A stretch of DNA of 53,200 bases, taken from Rhodospirillales bacterium. Its GTDB lineage: Bacteria; Pseudomonadota; Alphaproteobacteria; Rhodospirillales; UBA2165. Location: contig JAJDXO010000032.1 in the NCBI GenBank assembly GCA_022823235.1, forward strand, positions 1 to 53,200. Direction: 5' to 3'. The notes under the pieces are model-generated. The model was given only the letters and a program-made list of their open reading frames with translations. It was not told the DNA's origin and did not search any database. Positions 8,688-17,405 of this stretch are shown piece after piece. The position numbers and the translations under genes are program-made. How positions within the stretch are numbered: position 1 is the first letter of the stretch; each line of letters opens with the position of its first letter.

Positions 8688-9179
8688 TCAGATCGAGATG
8701 ATCAGAGATTGTCGGTCTCGGTGGTTGCGAGCCCCCGCAACCACCTTTACCGAACTCTCGTAACCATCAAGTTCCGGGCCTTGGTCCGGGAGGCCCGGCA
8801 TGTTTGCGATCGCGCCAACCAGCTCGACCTGGAAGCCATCGGGCGGCGGCGGGACGACGACGACTCTTTCCACCAAGTGCCTTGGAACAGCAAGAGCCTC
8901 GTCCTTGATCGTCGGGTCACTCAATGAATCATGGAGCGAGATGACCTTGCGGCGATAGAGCTCCGGACGGTTGGGGCGGAACTCAGGCAATGGCGGTGGA
9001 CTTTCGTCGAGCATTAGTTCCAACTCATGTTTTCGGGTTTCCACGTCTTCCAGTTTGGCCCTTAGTCCCTGCGTCCCGGGCCCATCGGCTATACGCTCCG
9101 CGAGTTGCAAACCTCCCGACAATGTAAAATCCCAGACATTCAATTCGGCCGCGCGCGGATAGTTTCTCACTTGCCGCAT
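8688..9179 (-). pseudogene. Truncated serine recombinase, C-terminal region only
   Basis: About 160 residues align by eye to the C-terminal coiled-coil/tail region of large serine recombinases: LEDVETRKHELELML, then FRPNRPELYRRKV, SLSDPTIKDEALAVPRHLVERVVVVP and ELVGAIANM. The resolvase domain with the catalytic Ser, the recombinase domain and the zinc ribbon are absent. It ends SSVKVVAGARNHRDRQ, where the VVAGA segment is encoded by the att-like core at 8732-8745, exactly as in the intact recombinase at 28417-30114. The upstream end is replaced by the dehydrogenase gene on the other strand. It is the left-end integrase of an element that lost mobility. Confidence 0.75.
8710..8745. repeat. att-like site A with hairpin
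   Basis: GGTGGTTGCG (8720-8729), AGCCCC, then CGCAACCACC (8736-8745) form a perfect 10-bp inverted repeat. The plus strand contains CCCCCGCAACCACC (8732-8745), identical to site B at 28464-28477. Its first 12 nt are the 3' end of bacterial initiator tRNA (as in E. coli). The left arm with its flank is an inverted copy of the CGCAACCACCGAGACCGACA flank of site B. Confidence 0.7.
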
Positions 9180-9230
9180 CGGGTGGAGCTTGGTGAGGCA
9201 TTGTACGGATTACCGTCAGAGGAAAGATCA

Positions 9231-10163
9231 ATGGCAGATGAGAAAAAAGCGACGTTCGACGCCGGCCTGATCGGCCTCGGCAATATGGGCCAGGGGCTCG
9301 GCAAGAATATTCTGGAGAACGGCTTTTCGCTGGTCGTGCAGGACCTGAACCCATCTGCCGTGTCCCGGCTGGAAGAGCGCGGGGCGGTTGGCGCCATCGA
9401 TCTGAAGAGCTTGATGAGCCAGACCGACATCGTGATGACCTGCCTTCCCAGCATGAGTTCCATCGAAACGGTTTACGAGTCTCCGGACGGGATCATCGCC
9501 AATGTCCGGCCCGGCATGGTGGTTGTCGACTTCTCGACCAGCAATCCGGAACTGACCCGCCGGTACGGTGCGATGTTGGAAGGGAAGGGCGCCCAACTCA
9601 TCGACACGCCCATGCTCCGAAATCCGCAGGCGGCTTTCGACGGGACGCTGCAGCTCCTGGTTTCCGGTCCGGACGACGCGATTGAGCGCTCGAAGCCCTT
9701 GCTTGAGGCCGTTTCCGAGGAATTGATCCCTTCGGGAGACCTGGGCAACGGCCACGCGATCAAGTTGATCAACAACGCGGTCACCATCGCGAACGGCGCG
9801 ATCCTTTGCGAGACGTTTACCGTCGCCCGAAAGATGGGTATCGATCTGAACACCCTCAACCAGGTCATGGGCGTGAGCTTCGCCGCCAGCAAAAAGCTTC
9901 CCGATACGGCCCGGCGCCTAATTGAAGACGACCATAAGAATACGTTCTCGATCGATGTGTCGCTGAAGGATATCGATCTGTTCACCAAGCTCTCCCTGGA
10001 ACTTGGCGCACTGACCCCGATTGCGGAAGCGACGCGCGATCTGTTCCGGATGGCTTCGCAATTCGGCTACGGCGACGATCACAATACCCGTGTGGGCAGC
10101 GTGCTCGCCAGGTTCGTCGGAACCGACTTCGGGGAGACAGAAAGCAAGAAGGCCAGTTCCTGA
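9231..10163 (+). CDS. NAD(P)-dependent beta-hydroxyacid dehydrogenase
   Basis: This 310-residue protein belongs to the 3-hydroxyisobutyrate/tartronate-semialdehyde/sulfolactaldehyde reductase family. The start at 9231 follows AGAGGAAAG. GLGNMG (15-20) is the Rossmann nucleotide loop, FSTSNPE (101-107) and DTPMLRNPQAAFDGTL cover the substrate-binding segment, and Lys178 in AIKLINN is the catalytic lysine position. It should reduce or oxidise a small hydroxy-acid/semialdehyde in the cytoplasm; the substrate cannot be read from sequence. The neighbouring sulfatases and alcohol dehydrogenase suggest it finishes breakdown of a sulfated C3/C4 compound (inference). It is convergent with the Crp/Fnr gene. 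Confidence 0.9.
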   Translation: MADEKKATFDAGLIGLGNMGQGLGKNILENGFSLVVQDLNPSAVSRLEERGAVGAIDLKSLMSQTDIVMTCLPSMSSIETVYESPDGIIANVRPGMVVVDFSTSNPELTRRYGAMLEGKGAQLIDTPMLRNPQAAFDGTLQLLVSGPDDAIERSKPLLEAVSEELIPSGDLGNGHAIKLINNAVTIANGAILCETFTVARKMGIDLNTLNQVMGVSFAASKKLPDTARRLIEDDHKNTFSIDVSLKDIDLFTKLSLELGALTPIAEATRDLFRMASQFGYGDDHNTRVGSVLARFVGTDFGETESKKASS

Positions 10164-10203
10164 GGGAGTCCGGCCCGGTTCAACGACCCCGCCGGAAACT
10201 GCT

Positions 10204-10929
10204 CTAACGAAAATAGACGACGTCGCCGCCGGCGTGGCCCGCGAGCTTGTCGATGTCGGGAACGTGGAGGCGGCCGTACTCGACTTGTATCAGGTCCAAC
10301 GATTCCAGGTGTTTCAGGTGTTTGTTCACGGTCGGCCGGGTCGACTTGATGATCCTTCCCAACTCTTCCTGTGTGATCTTCAGGTCAACGGCCTCGACAC
10401 CGATATGTTCGCGCTGGGCAAGCGCCATCGAGACGATCGTGCGAATGAGCCGCGTCTCGATCGGGTTCAAGGCAAGGTTTTCTATGAGGGTGTAGGCCTT
10501 GCGCAGCCGATAGCTCATAAGGCGGGCGACCATATCGTAGAGGTCGGGGAAGCGATCGAGCGCGGCCTTGAAATCGTTTCGATGGATCAGCAACAACTCG
10601 GTCTCTCCATAGGCGTAGACCTCGTTGGGGTTTTTCTCACCATCCATGACCGACGTGATGCCCCAGATGTTTCCCTCCGTGAGGATGGAAAAGACATGCT
10701 CAACGCCCTCGACCGATGAACTCATGCTGCGGAGACCGCCGCGGACGATGGTTGCCAGGTGAGCGGGAATATCATCCCGCGTCACGAAAAGCGTTCCGTC
10801 GGGGAGGATTTTGATCGTCGAGACATCGGCCAAATGATCAATGACCCCGGCCGGCAGATCGGTAAACCAGTAATTGCCGGCGAGGAAGCTCCTCCGATTT
10901 TCCCGGCTATTCGGCACCGCTTGATCCAT
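10204..10929 (-). CDS. Crp/Fnr-family transcriptional regulator
   Basis: This 241-residue protein has an N-terminal cyclic-nucleotide-binding-like beta-roll (about 20-135), a dimerisation helix (YDMVARLMSYRLRKAYTLIE) and a C-terminal winged helix. The recognition region is ITQEELGRIIKSTRPTVNKHLKHLESLDLIQVE. The N-terminal Cys cluster that would mark an Fnr-type iron-sulfur sensor is missing, so it is more likely a ligand-binding Crp-like factor. It is divergent from the toroid gene at 11106 over 176 bp. It is the only dedicated regulator in the locus and the natural candidate to control it. Confidence 0.9.
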   Translation of the reverse strand: MDQAVPNSRENRRSFLAGNYWFTDLPAGVIDHLADVSTIKILPDGTLFVTRDDIPAHLATIVRGGLRSMSSSVEGVEHVFSILTEGNIWGITSVMDGEKNPNEVYAYGETELLLIHRNDFKAALDRFPDLYDMVARLMSYRLRKAYTLIENLALNPIETRLIRTIVSMALAQREHIGVEAVDLKITQEELGRIIKSTRPTVNKHLKHLESLDLIQVEYGRLHVPDIDKLAGHAGGDVVYFR

Positions 10930-11105
10930 CGCTTCCCTGTTTGTCGGCTGCCCAACATTTCGTTTTCTCGATTTTGCATAAAATTTTGGGGATTTGTAGG
11001 GGTCGGAGGAGTTGGTGGCTGCGCCTGGCCTCGAGGACCATGACTCCGCAACCGGCTCAGGGCGCCCGCGAGGGGAGAAACAAGGGATATCTGGAGGCGA
11101 GAAGC

Positions 11106-12113
11106 ATGTTTTCAGCGCAACAACTGATCGATGCCGGCAACAAAACCGTCGAATGGGCGTCCGGCCACCTCAACGAGGACGGCAGCTTCGGCGGTGTCGA
11201 GGAACGCATTCTCGCCTATTACAAGGCGCCCATGGCCTTCGCTCTTGCGGGCCGGGTCGGGGAAGCCGCCGCCGTGGTGAACCATCTCAAAAGCACCTTC
11301 TTCCGGAACGGCGATTTTCATGCGGTGAAGGACGATCCGACCTCCGGCGGATCGAAAAACTACCGCAACGCCTGGATCGGGCGTGGCCTCCACACTCTCG
11401 GCTTCTATGACCTTTCGGTTCCGACCGGCGATTTCCTGGAATCCGAAATGGACAAGAAGACCGGCGGCGTCCTCACGACCTCGTCCGTCGAAGGCCAGGA
11501 CCGCGAAATGGATTGGGGAAGCACCTGCTCCACGGTGATCGCCTTGCTGGCAATGGGCCGGCACGAGCCTGCCGTCCGTTGCGGCGACTTCCTCGCCCAA
11601 ATGCTGAACGACCAGAATGGCGGCGCCGAAGCGCTTTATCTCCGGCGCGATGGTTCCGGCGAAATCATCACGGACCTGACCGGCCGGCCGGCCAATCTCT
11701 ATTCCGTGATGATCGGCCAAACCGGACAGGTTTACTGGTATCTGGGAATGGCGATGGTCGCGTTTGCCGGCCTCTACCGATGGACCGGGGAGGAGAAATG
11801 GAAGAAAGCCGGCGACCAGATTTACGATATCGTCTCCCGTTGCGACGATGAGGTCTACGCGATCATCACCAACGGGAAAGTCGCATGGGGCGCCGGCGCC
11901 ATGTTTGCCGCGACCGGCGACAGGAAGTTCGGTCAACTCGGCGACAAAATCTGGACGTGGGTGTGTGAGACCCAAACACCCGAGGGAGTCTGGCTGCGGC
12001 CCGGGGCCGAGACCGTCGCGGATCAGGCGCTCGACGTCTCGCTCGATACGTCGCTGGAGCGGGCGTCCTATATGTTTGATCTCGCCAAGACCCTGGCGGG
12101 CGGCGATTACTAA
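11106..12113 (+). CDS. Predicted alpha/alpha-toroid protein of unknown function
   Basis: This is a 335-residue soluble protein with start at 11106 after CTGGAGGCGA. It has repeated helical hairpins with Gly/Trp/Tyr-rich loops, such as LNEDGSFGG, KNYRNAWIGRGLHTLGFYDL, QTGQVYWYLGMAMVAFAGLY and NGKVAWGAGAMFAATGDRKFGQL. This resembles six-hairpin glycosidase/epimerase or prenyltransferase-like (alpha/alpha)6 barrels. I recognise no catalytic signature of a named family. No signal peptide. It stands alone between the regulator and the minus-strand sulfatase, and its role is probably tied to the same substrate (inference). Confidence 0.75.
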   Translation: MFSAQQLIDAGNKTVEWASGHLNEDGSFGGVEERILAYYKAPMAFALAGRVGEAAAVVNHLKSTFFRNGDFHAVKDDPTSGGSKNYRNAWIGRGLHTLGFYDLSVPTGDFLESEMDKKTGGVLTTSSVEGQDREMDWGSTCSTVIALLAMGRHEPAVRCGDFLAQMLNDQNGGAEALYLRRDGSGEIITDLTGRPANLYSVMIGQTGQVYWYLGMAMVAFAGLYRWTGEEKWKKAGDQIYDIVSRCDDEVYAIITNGKVAWGAGAMFAATGDRKFGQLGDKIWTWVCETQTPEGVWLRPGAETVADQALDVSLDTSLERASYMFDLAKTLAGGDY

Positions 12114-12150
12114 GCACGAAGAGGCGGCGCCGCGGCGTTAGCCCGGCGCC

Positions 12151-13659
12151 TCAGCCGAAGTCGGCCGGATCGGGCAGATAGAAGGTGGAACCGCCGACGG
12201 TCTGACGCTCGATCAGGCTTCGGTGGGGCCGCAGCGGCCGGTATTTCAGGAACGGCAGGACGTGTTCGTCCATCATCCCTTCAACCACGTCCGCATGCCT
12301 GGGATCATCCACAAGGTTGTCGTCTTCGAGGGGATCCGTCTCGCTGTCGAACAATTGTGCCGGTGTGCGCTCGTCTTCGTAGACGACGAGCTTGTACCGG
12401 CCGGTCTTGAACATCCCCATGCCGTAGGATTCGCTGATCACCACCTTGTGGTCCGGGGCCGCGCCTTCGCCCGTAACGGCGGGCAGCAACGACCGTCCCT
12501 CTGCGGTGGGCAGTTCGGCATCGGCGATATCCCGGATGGTTGCCGAGATATCCATGTGCTGAATCAGTTCGTCAATCCGGCCAGCCTTCGCGCCCTCGGG
12601 CGGACGAATGATGAGAGGGACCTTCACCGCCTGATCGAAGAACACCATCTTCTTGATCATCCGGTGCTCGCCCATCATCTCCCCGTGATCCGAGGTATAG
12701 ATCACCCAGGTGTTTTCCAGTTTGCCCGTCCGTTCGAGAGCGTCGACGATCTTTCCGATGGACTGGTCGATGATGCTGATATTCGCGTAGTAGGCGCGGC
12801 GCAGTTTGACGATCGCTTCGTCGGTCATGGTTTCAGAGTCGCAGTACTGCATGAACAGCCTCAGGAAGACGGAGAGCGGACCCGATTCCGGAACCTCCGG
12901 CCGTTTAAGGGACCCCGGCATCGGAATGTCCACACCATCGTACCAATCCACCGCTTCCTGCGGCGCATCCCAGGGATCGTGAGGGCCTGGAAATCCGATC
13001 TGAACGAAGAACGGCTTGTCCCTGTCATAGGTTTCCAGCCACTCGGCCGTGAAGTCGCCGAGCCAGGCATCCTGATAAGCGTCCAGCGGCAGCGGGATGG
13101 GATCTGCCTGCCATGCCCGGTAGGGCGGCGCATCGGGGGCGGCCTTGCGCTTGTGCTTCTGTCTGGAGCCCAGGTAGTCGCGGTAGGTGTCCAGCAGGTC
13201 TCGGCTTTCGAGAAAATCGGTGTACTTGGTGTTCAGGAAGTAGGTCGCTTCCTTGCCGACCGTTTCCAGCACCTCGGCAAAGCCGTAGCCGTTGAGCTGG
13301 CCAATTCGCTCATCGGCGTGCTTCACCCGCGGCGGAATATGGCGCCAGAAATGGGTCTTCCCGATAACCGCCGTATGGTATCCGGCCTGCTGCAATGCCT
13401 GAGCGTAGGTGGGCACGGCATCGTGGACCTCGGACATGTTCTCGAAGACACCGTGATCCCGCACGTAGCGTTCGGTGAGAAGGGATGCCCGCGCCGGCAT
13501 GCAGAGCGGCCCCTGGACGTAGACATTGTTGAATTGGACGCCCTCGCCGGCCAGCCGGTCGGTGCTCGGCGTTTTGGCGATGGGATCACCCGTGGAGCCA
13601 AGCATATCCGCCCGCTGCTGGTCGGGCATGAGGAGAACGATGTTCGGTTTGTCAGGCAC
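12151..13659 (-). CDS. Formylglycine-type sulfatase
   Basis: This 502-residue protein belongs to the alkaline-phosphatase superfamily sulfatases. NIVLLMPDQQRADM gives the first metal-binding segment. CMPARAS (Cys53, Pro55, Arg57) is the C-x-P-x-R motif whose Cys is converted to formylglycine by an FGE or anSME maturase. SDHGEMMGEHRM is the second metal site, and TPAQLFDSETDPLEDDNL is the usual C-terminal strand region. No signal peptide, so it acts in the cytoplasm on an imported sulfate ester. Substrate unknown; it differs from the BetC-like enzyme at 19783. No maturase gene is in the window. Confidence 0.92.
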   Translation of the reverse strand: MPDKPNIVLLMPDQQRADMLGSTGDPIAKTPSTDRLAGEGVQFNNVYVQGPLCMPARASLLTERYVRDHGVFENMSEVHDAVPTYAQALQQAGYHTAVIGKTHFWRHIPPRVKHADERIGQLNGYGFAEVLETVGKEATYFLNTKYTDFLESRDLLDTYRDYLGSRQKHKRKAAPDAPPYRAWQADPIPLPLDAYQDAWLGDFTAEWLETYDRDKPFFVQIGFPGPHDPWDAPQEAVDWYDGVDIPMPGSLKRPEVPESGPLSVFLRLFMQYCDSETMTDEAIVKLRRAYYANISIIDQSIGKIVDALERTGKLENTWVIYTSDHGEMMGEHRMIKKMVFFDQAVKVPLIIRPPEGAKAGRIDELIQHMDISATIRDIADAELPTAEGRSLLPAVTGEGAAPDHKVVISESYGMGMFKTGRYKLVVYEDERTPAQLFDSETDPLEDDNLVDDPRHADVVEGMMDEHVLPFLKYRPLRPHRSLIERQTVGGSTFYLPDPADFG

Positions 13660-13834
13660 TTCGGCGGCTCCCCGTCAGATTGACGCGACCCGTTGGTCCG
13701 GGTATTCCGGGATAGTGGAGGCGCCCGCACGAAAAGAATGTAATCGATCCGACAAACTAGTCCGCGCAACGACGCCATGATAGCGGAACTGATGCCTAGG
13801 CCTCCTGAGAGATACGCGCCTGAGAGATATAGGA

Positions 13835-16171
13835 ATGAGTGAACAGCCCCTCGGCAGTCCGGACGATGCGTCCGCTGCGCCGTCCGCAGGATTTGCGTCG
13901 ACGGTAATCCGGAATCCCATCGATCCCGAGCACTTGGGTTCCGCCTCCCTGTCGCCGGCGGGAGAATTCGCCGCCGGGTCCTACCAGAGCTTCACGCTGG
14001 TCTACACGGCGGGAAAATATGGCATCGACGACTCGGGCTCGCTCCGCATTTGCTTTCGGTTTGCGTCCGATCAGACGCGGCCCCAGTTCGAAAACCCCGA
14101 AGGTCCCAACTACACGATCATCGAAGCATCGAACAATGCCGTGCTGGAGCATCGCTATGACCCCAAGGGCAATGTCCGGCCGTGGGACCGAACGCTGTAC
14201 ATCAAGGTCGTGCATGGGTTTCTGAAGGAAGGGGACACGATCTCGATACGGTTCGGGGTGACCGATCACGGCTCTCCCGGCATGCGCCTTCAGACCTTCT
14301 GCGAGGACTCGTTCGAATTCCACGTTCTCGTCGATCCCATTGCCACGTTCACCTATCAGCCGCTCCCCGAGCAGCCGAAGATCAAGATCGTTCCCGGTGA
14401 ACGGGAGCGGTTCCTGGCCGTGATCCCCACGCTCCGGAGGGCCGGGGAAACCTTTGCGTTGAAGTTCAAGGGCGAGGACCGGTGGGGCAATCCGTCGGAC
14501 AAGGGCGGCGGCGGGTTCACCCTGCGCGCCAACGTTCCGGTTTCGGGATTGCCGGAAACGGTCAGCCTTCCCGACGGCTCGTTCAGCGCCGAAATCCCGG
14601 GTCTGTCCGTGGCGGAAGCCGGAGATCTCGTGATCGAGCTGTTGGACCAGGCCGGAAACGCGGTCACCGAGACCAACCCCCTTCGGATCGTCGAAGACGC
14701 CGACCGGATCCACTACTGGGCCGACCTTCACGGCCAGTCGGAAGAGACCATCGGCACCGGTGATGCCGACGACTATTTCGCCTTCGCCCGGGACCGCGCC
14801 TTTGTCGACGCGACGGGGCATCAGGGCAACGATTTCCAGATCACCAACCGGTTTTGGCAACGGTTGGACGAGCTTTCCGCCCGGTTCGAGGAGGACGGAA
14901 AGTTCGTGGTTCTTCCGGGCTACGAGTGGTCGGGCAACACGGGTCTTGGCGGGGACCGCAACGTCTACTTCTCCGAAGAAGGACGCCAGATCAGGCGGTC
15001 GTCCCACGCGCTGGTCGAGGACCGGTCCGACATCGCGACGGATTGCTCGACCGCCAACGACCTGTTCGAAGCCCTGGCGGCCAACCGGGAATGGGACGTG
15101 GTGGTCTTTGCCCACTGCGGCGGCCGCTACGCCGATGTGAAGATGGCCCATGACGGCCGCTTTGAGAAATCCATGGAGATCCACTCCTCGTGGGGGACCT
15201 TCGAATGGCTTCTCCATGACGCGCTGGAGATGGGGTACCGGACCGGGATCGTCGCCAACTCGGACGGCCACAAGGGCCGTCCCGGGGCGAGTTACCCGGG
15301 CGCTTCGCTCTTTGGCGCGGTCGGCGGGCTCACCTGTCTCATCACCGGCGAACTGACCCGATCCTCCGTTCTCGATTGCCTGCGCAAACGTCACCACTAT
15401 GCAACGACGGGCGGGCCCAACGGCCGGATGTATATCGGCGTTTCGGCGGCGTTCAGCCGGGATGCGACGATCTATCACGACGATCCGGCGATCGGCCCCG
15501 CCGAGGGCCGGCCGGGGCGATCCGCGATCATGGGCGACATCGTTCATCTGCCGGACGGCACGGCGGAGATCGATGTGGACATCCACGCGCCTTGCGCCAT
15601 CGAGCGGGCGGACATCTTCAACGGGCTGGACCATGTGGAGACCATCCGGCCCTATGGTTCGGACGAGCTCGGCAACCGCATCCGCGTTCTATGGGAGGGC
15701 GCGGAATATCGCGGCCGGTTCCGTCAGGTGATCTGGGACGGCAGCGCCCTGGTCTCGGACAATCGCATTGAAGCCGCCGCTCCGATCAACTTCTTCAATC
15801 CGGACAAGACCCTGGATCGTCGCGGTGACAACGGCCTCGAATGGAAGGCCCTGACCACCGGGAACATCGGCGGATTTGACGTCTGGCTGGCCGATCCCTA
15901 CGGCGGCACCCTCAAACTGGAAACACCGCTCGTCCAGTGCGGCATTCCCGTCGAGGAGATCGGATTCGAGGACGAGATATTTGACCGGAGCGGCGTGCTG
16001 CCCCGCTATTTGAAGGTGTACCGCCTGCCGGCCGAGAACCCGCACCGCCGGATGACCTTCAAGCGAACCATCGGCCTCAAGGACGACGGTGACAATCCGA
16101 TCTACATCAGGCTGACCCAGGAAGACGGAACGCTGGCCTGGACGAGCCCGATTTACATCTATCGCTCGTGA
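13835..16171 (+). CDS. DUF3604 family protein (predicted PHP-like metal-dependent hydrolase)
   Basis: This 778-residue protein starts at ATG 13835 after AGGA. Residues about 1-290 form beta-rich domains. The central part, from HYWADLHGQSEETIG, carries metal-ligand-like HxH/Asp/His motifs: DLHGQSEE, VVLPGYEWSG, FAHCGGRYAD, IVANSDGHKGRPG and HHYATTGG. This is the DUF3604 signature, related to PHP phosphoesterases. The C-terminal 200 residues are again beta-rich. The biochemical role of the family is not established to my knowledge. It lies 10 nt before the first sulfotransferase, so the two are co-transcribed. Confidence 0.85.
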   Translation: MSEQPLGSPDDASAAPSAGFASTVIRNPIDPEHLGSASLSPAGEFAAGSYQSFTLVYTAGKYGIDDSGSLRICFRFASDQTRPQFENPEGPNYTIIEASNNAVLEHRYDPKGNVRPWDRTLYIKVVHGFLKEGDTISIRFGVTDHGSPGMRLQTFCEDSFEFHVLVDPIATFTYQPLPEQPKIKIVPGERERFLAVIPTLRRAGETFALKFKGEDRWGNPSDKGGGGFTLRANVPVSGLPETVSLPDGSFSAEIPGLSVAEAGDLVIELLDQAGNAVTETNPLRIVEDADRIHYWADLHGQSEETIGTGDADDYFAFARDRAFVDATGHQGNDFQITNRFWQRLDELSARFEEDGKFVVLPGYEWSGNTGLGGDRNVYFSEEGRQIRRSSHALVEDRSDIATDCSTANDLFEALAANREWDVVVFAHCGGRYADVKMAHDGRFEKSMEIHSSWGTFEWLLHDALEMGYRTGIVANSDGHKGRPGASYPGASLFGAVGGLTCLITGELTRSSVLDCLRKRHHYATTGGPNGRMYIGVSAAFSRDATIYHDDPAIGPAEGRPGRSAIMGDIVHLPDGTAEIDVDIHAPCAIERADIFNGLDHVETIRPYGSDELGNRIRVLWEGAEYRGRFRQVIWDGSALVSDNRIEAAAPINFFNPDKTLDRRGDNGLEWKALTTGNIGGFDVWLADPYGGTLKLETPLVQCGIPVEEIGFEDEIFDRSGVLPRYLKVYRLPAENPHRRMTFKRTIGLKDDGDNPIYIRLTQEDGTLAWTSPIYIYRS

Positions 16172-16181
16172 GGTCGAGAAC

Positions 16182-17333
16182 ATGAGCATAGCCCTGGGCG
16201 AGAAACCGATCTTCGTTCTCGGGTGCCACCGTTCCGGCACCACCATGCTCATGCTGATGATCGGCGCGCATCCGCGGATATCCGTGCCGGAGGTCGCCTG
16301 GTATTACCAGCGGTTTCGCTCGTATCTCTACAGCTATGGGGATCTGAACGACGAGGAGAATTTCAGAACCCTCGCCGACGAGATGGTTGGCGGCCTCATC
16401 CCGCCCTACTTCGGCATGGACGTGAATCCGGCGACCATCGTCGACGAGATCATGGCCGATGCGAAGGAGAGAAGTTTCGCCGGCATCTTTGATGCCGTCC
16501 TCGGGCGGCACGCCCGGGAGGACGGAAACAAACCGCGATGGGCCGAGAAATCGCCCAACAACAGCTTCTTTATCAAACAGATAAAGGAGGACTTCCCCAA
16601 CGCCCAGTTCATCTACATCACCCGGGACGGACGGGACAACTGCGCCGAAACCCTGCATTCCCGGCACGGCCTATACAACATGGTATGCGCCGCCGAACGC
16701 TGGAAGCTGTTTCTCGAAGCCGTGAAGCCATGGCGGGAAAGGCTGGGCCCCTCGGAATGGATGGACATCAAATACGAAACCCTGGCCCGGGAGCCCGAGG
16801 CGACACTGCGCCGGATCTGTGAGTTCATCGGCGAGGAATACTCGCCGTCCATGCTCGATTTCCATCAGTCCGAGGTCGCCCAAACCAGAGCCCGGGTGGT
16901 GAAGAACCCGGGAGGCGTCTCGCCGGCGCCGTTGGCCGAACCGGTGAGCGACCGGTTCATCGGCGTCTACAAGGAGCTTCTCAGCGTCAAGGATCAGCGG
17001 ATCTTTGCCGCCATCGCCGGGGATATTCAGACGGAAAACGGCTACGAACTGGACTACGAACCGGAGGCGCTGTCCGAGGAGGCTCTCGAAAACTTTCGTG
17101 AGCAGAACGGCAGAATGCGGGCGGCCCTGTTGCATGCCCGCGGCCATATACGGGACAGTTACATCGAGTGGCTGGTGGATCAGCGGGAAGCACGAAAACG
17201 GCAGGGCATCTGGACCGATGCCGATGTCCCCGACGAGTTCCCGATAGGTGACCCCAACGAGGACACCATCATGGGGCGGGGAGCGCCGAGGAAGTGGAAA
17301 ACCGAGTTTGGAATTCCGAGGCGGTATATTTAG
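16182..17333 (+). CDS. Sulfotransferase family protein (paralogue 1)
   Basis: This 383-residue protein has the PAPS 5'-phosphosulfate-binding loop at residues 14-23 (GCHRSGTTML) and the 3'-phosphate-binding segment at about 145-163 (YITRDGRDNCAETLHSR, Arg148 and Ser160). The body matches the Sulfotransfer_3 type. The family transfers sulfate from PAPS to a hydroxyl or amine. It is close in sequence to the gene at 27190-28338, including the C-terminal tail WKTxFGIPRRY, and more distant from its neighbour at 17406. Cytoplasmic. Having sulfotransferases beside sulfatases suggests a sulfation/desulfation cycle or a sulfated product (inference). Confidence 0.93.
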   Translation: MSIALGEKPIFVLGCHRSGTTMLMLMIGAHPRISVPEVAWYYQRFRSYLYSYGDLNDEENFRTLADEMVGGLIPPYFGMDVNPATIVDEIMADAKERSFAGIFDAVLGRHAREDGNKPRWAEKSPNNSFFIKQIKEDFPNAQFIYITRDGRDNCAETLHSRHGLYNMVCAAERWKLFLEAVKPWRERLGPSEWMDIKYETLAREPEATLRRICEFIGEEYSPSMLDFHQSEVAQTRARVVKNPGGVSPAPLAEPVSDRFIGVYKELLSVKDQRIFAAIAGDIQTENGYELDYEPEALSEEALENFREQNGRMRAALLHARGHIRDSYIEWLVDQREARKRQGIWTDADVPDEFPIGDPNEDTIMGRGAPRKWKTEFGIPRRYI

Positions 17334-17405
17334 CGGGCCGTCCGCCGGCGGAACCGCCGAATTCCGGTCCGCGCTCGCCGGGAGGACGAGAGAGAGGAGC
17401 GGGGA

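Larger units (their letters stand above)
7571..8745. mobile_element. Degenerate integration scar next to tRNA-Phe
   Basis: The segment starts at the 3' end of tRNA-Phe, where a minus-strand recombinase C-terminal remnant lies. It contains the FitAB toxin-antitoxin pair and ends at the att-like site 8732-8745. I infer it is the oldest and most eroded of up to three tandemly accreted elements. No catalytic recombinase domain remains here. Confidence 0.45.

Noticed and set aside
10930-11105. AT-rich ATTTTGCATAAAAT as a Crp/Fnr site
   Set aside because: It lacks the two-fold TTGAT/ATCAA or TGTGA/TCACA halves; symmetry too weak.
12223-13683. 486-residue plus-strand frame opposite the first sulfatase
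   Set aside because: Antisense shadow; the sulfatase has the C-x-P-x-R motif and full-length family match.
13796-15634. 612-residue open frame antisense to the DUF3604 gene
   Set aside because: It mirrors the codon pattern of a well-supported plus-strand gene in GC-rich DNA and has no family motif or RBS.
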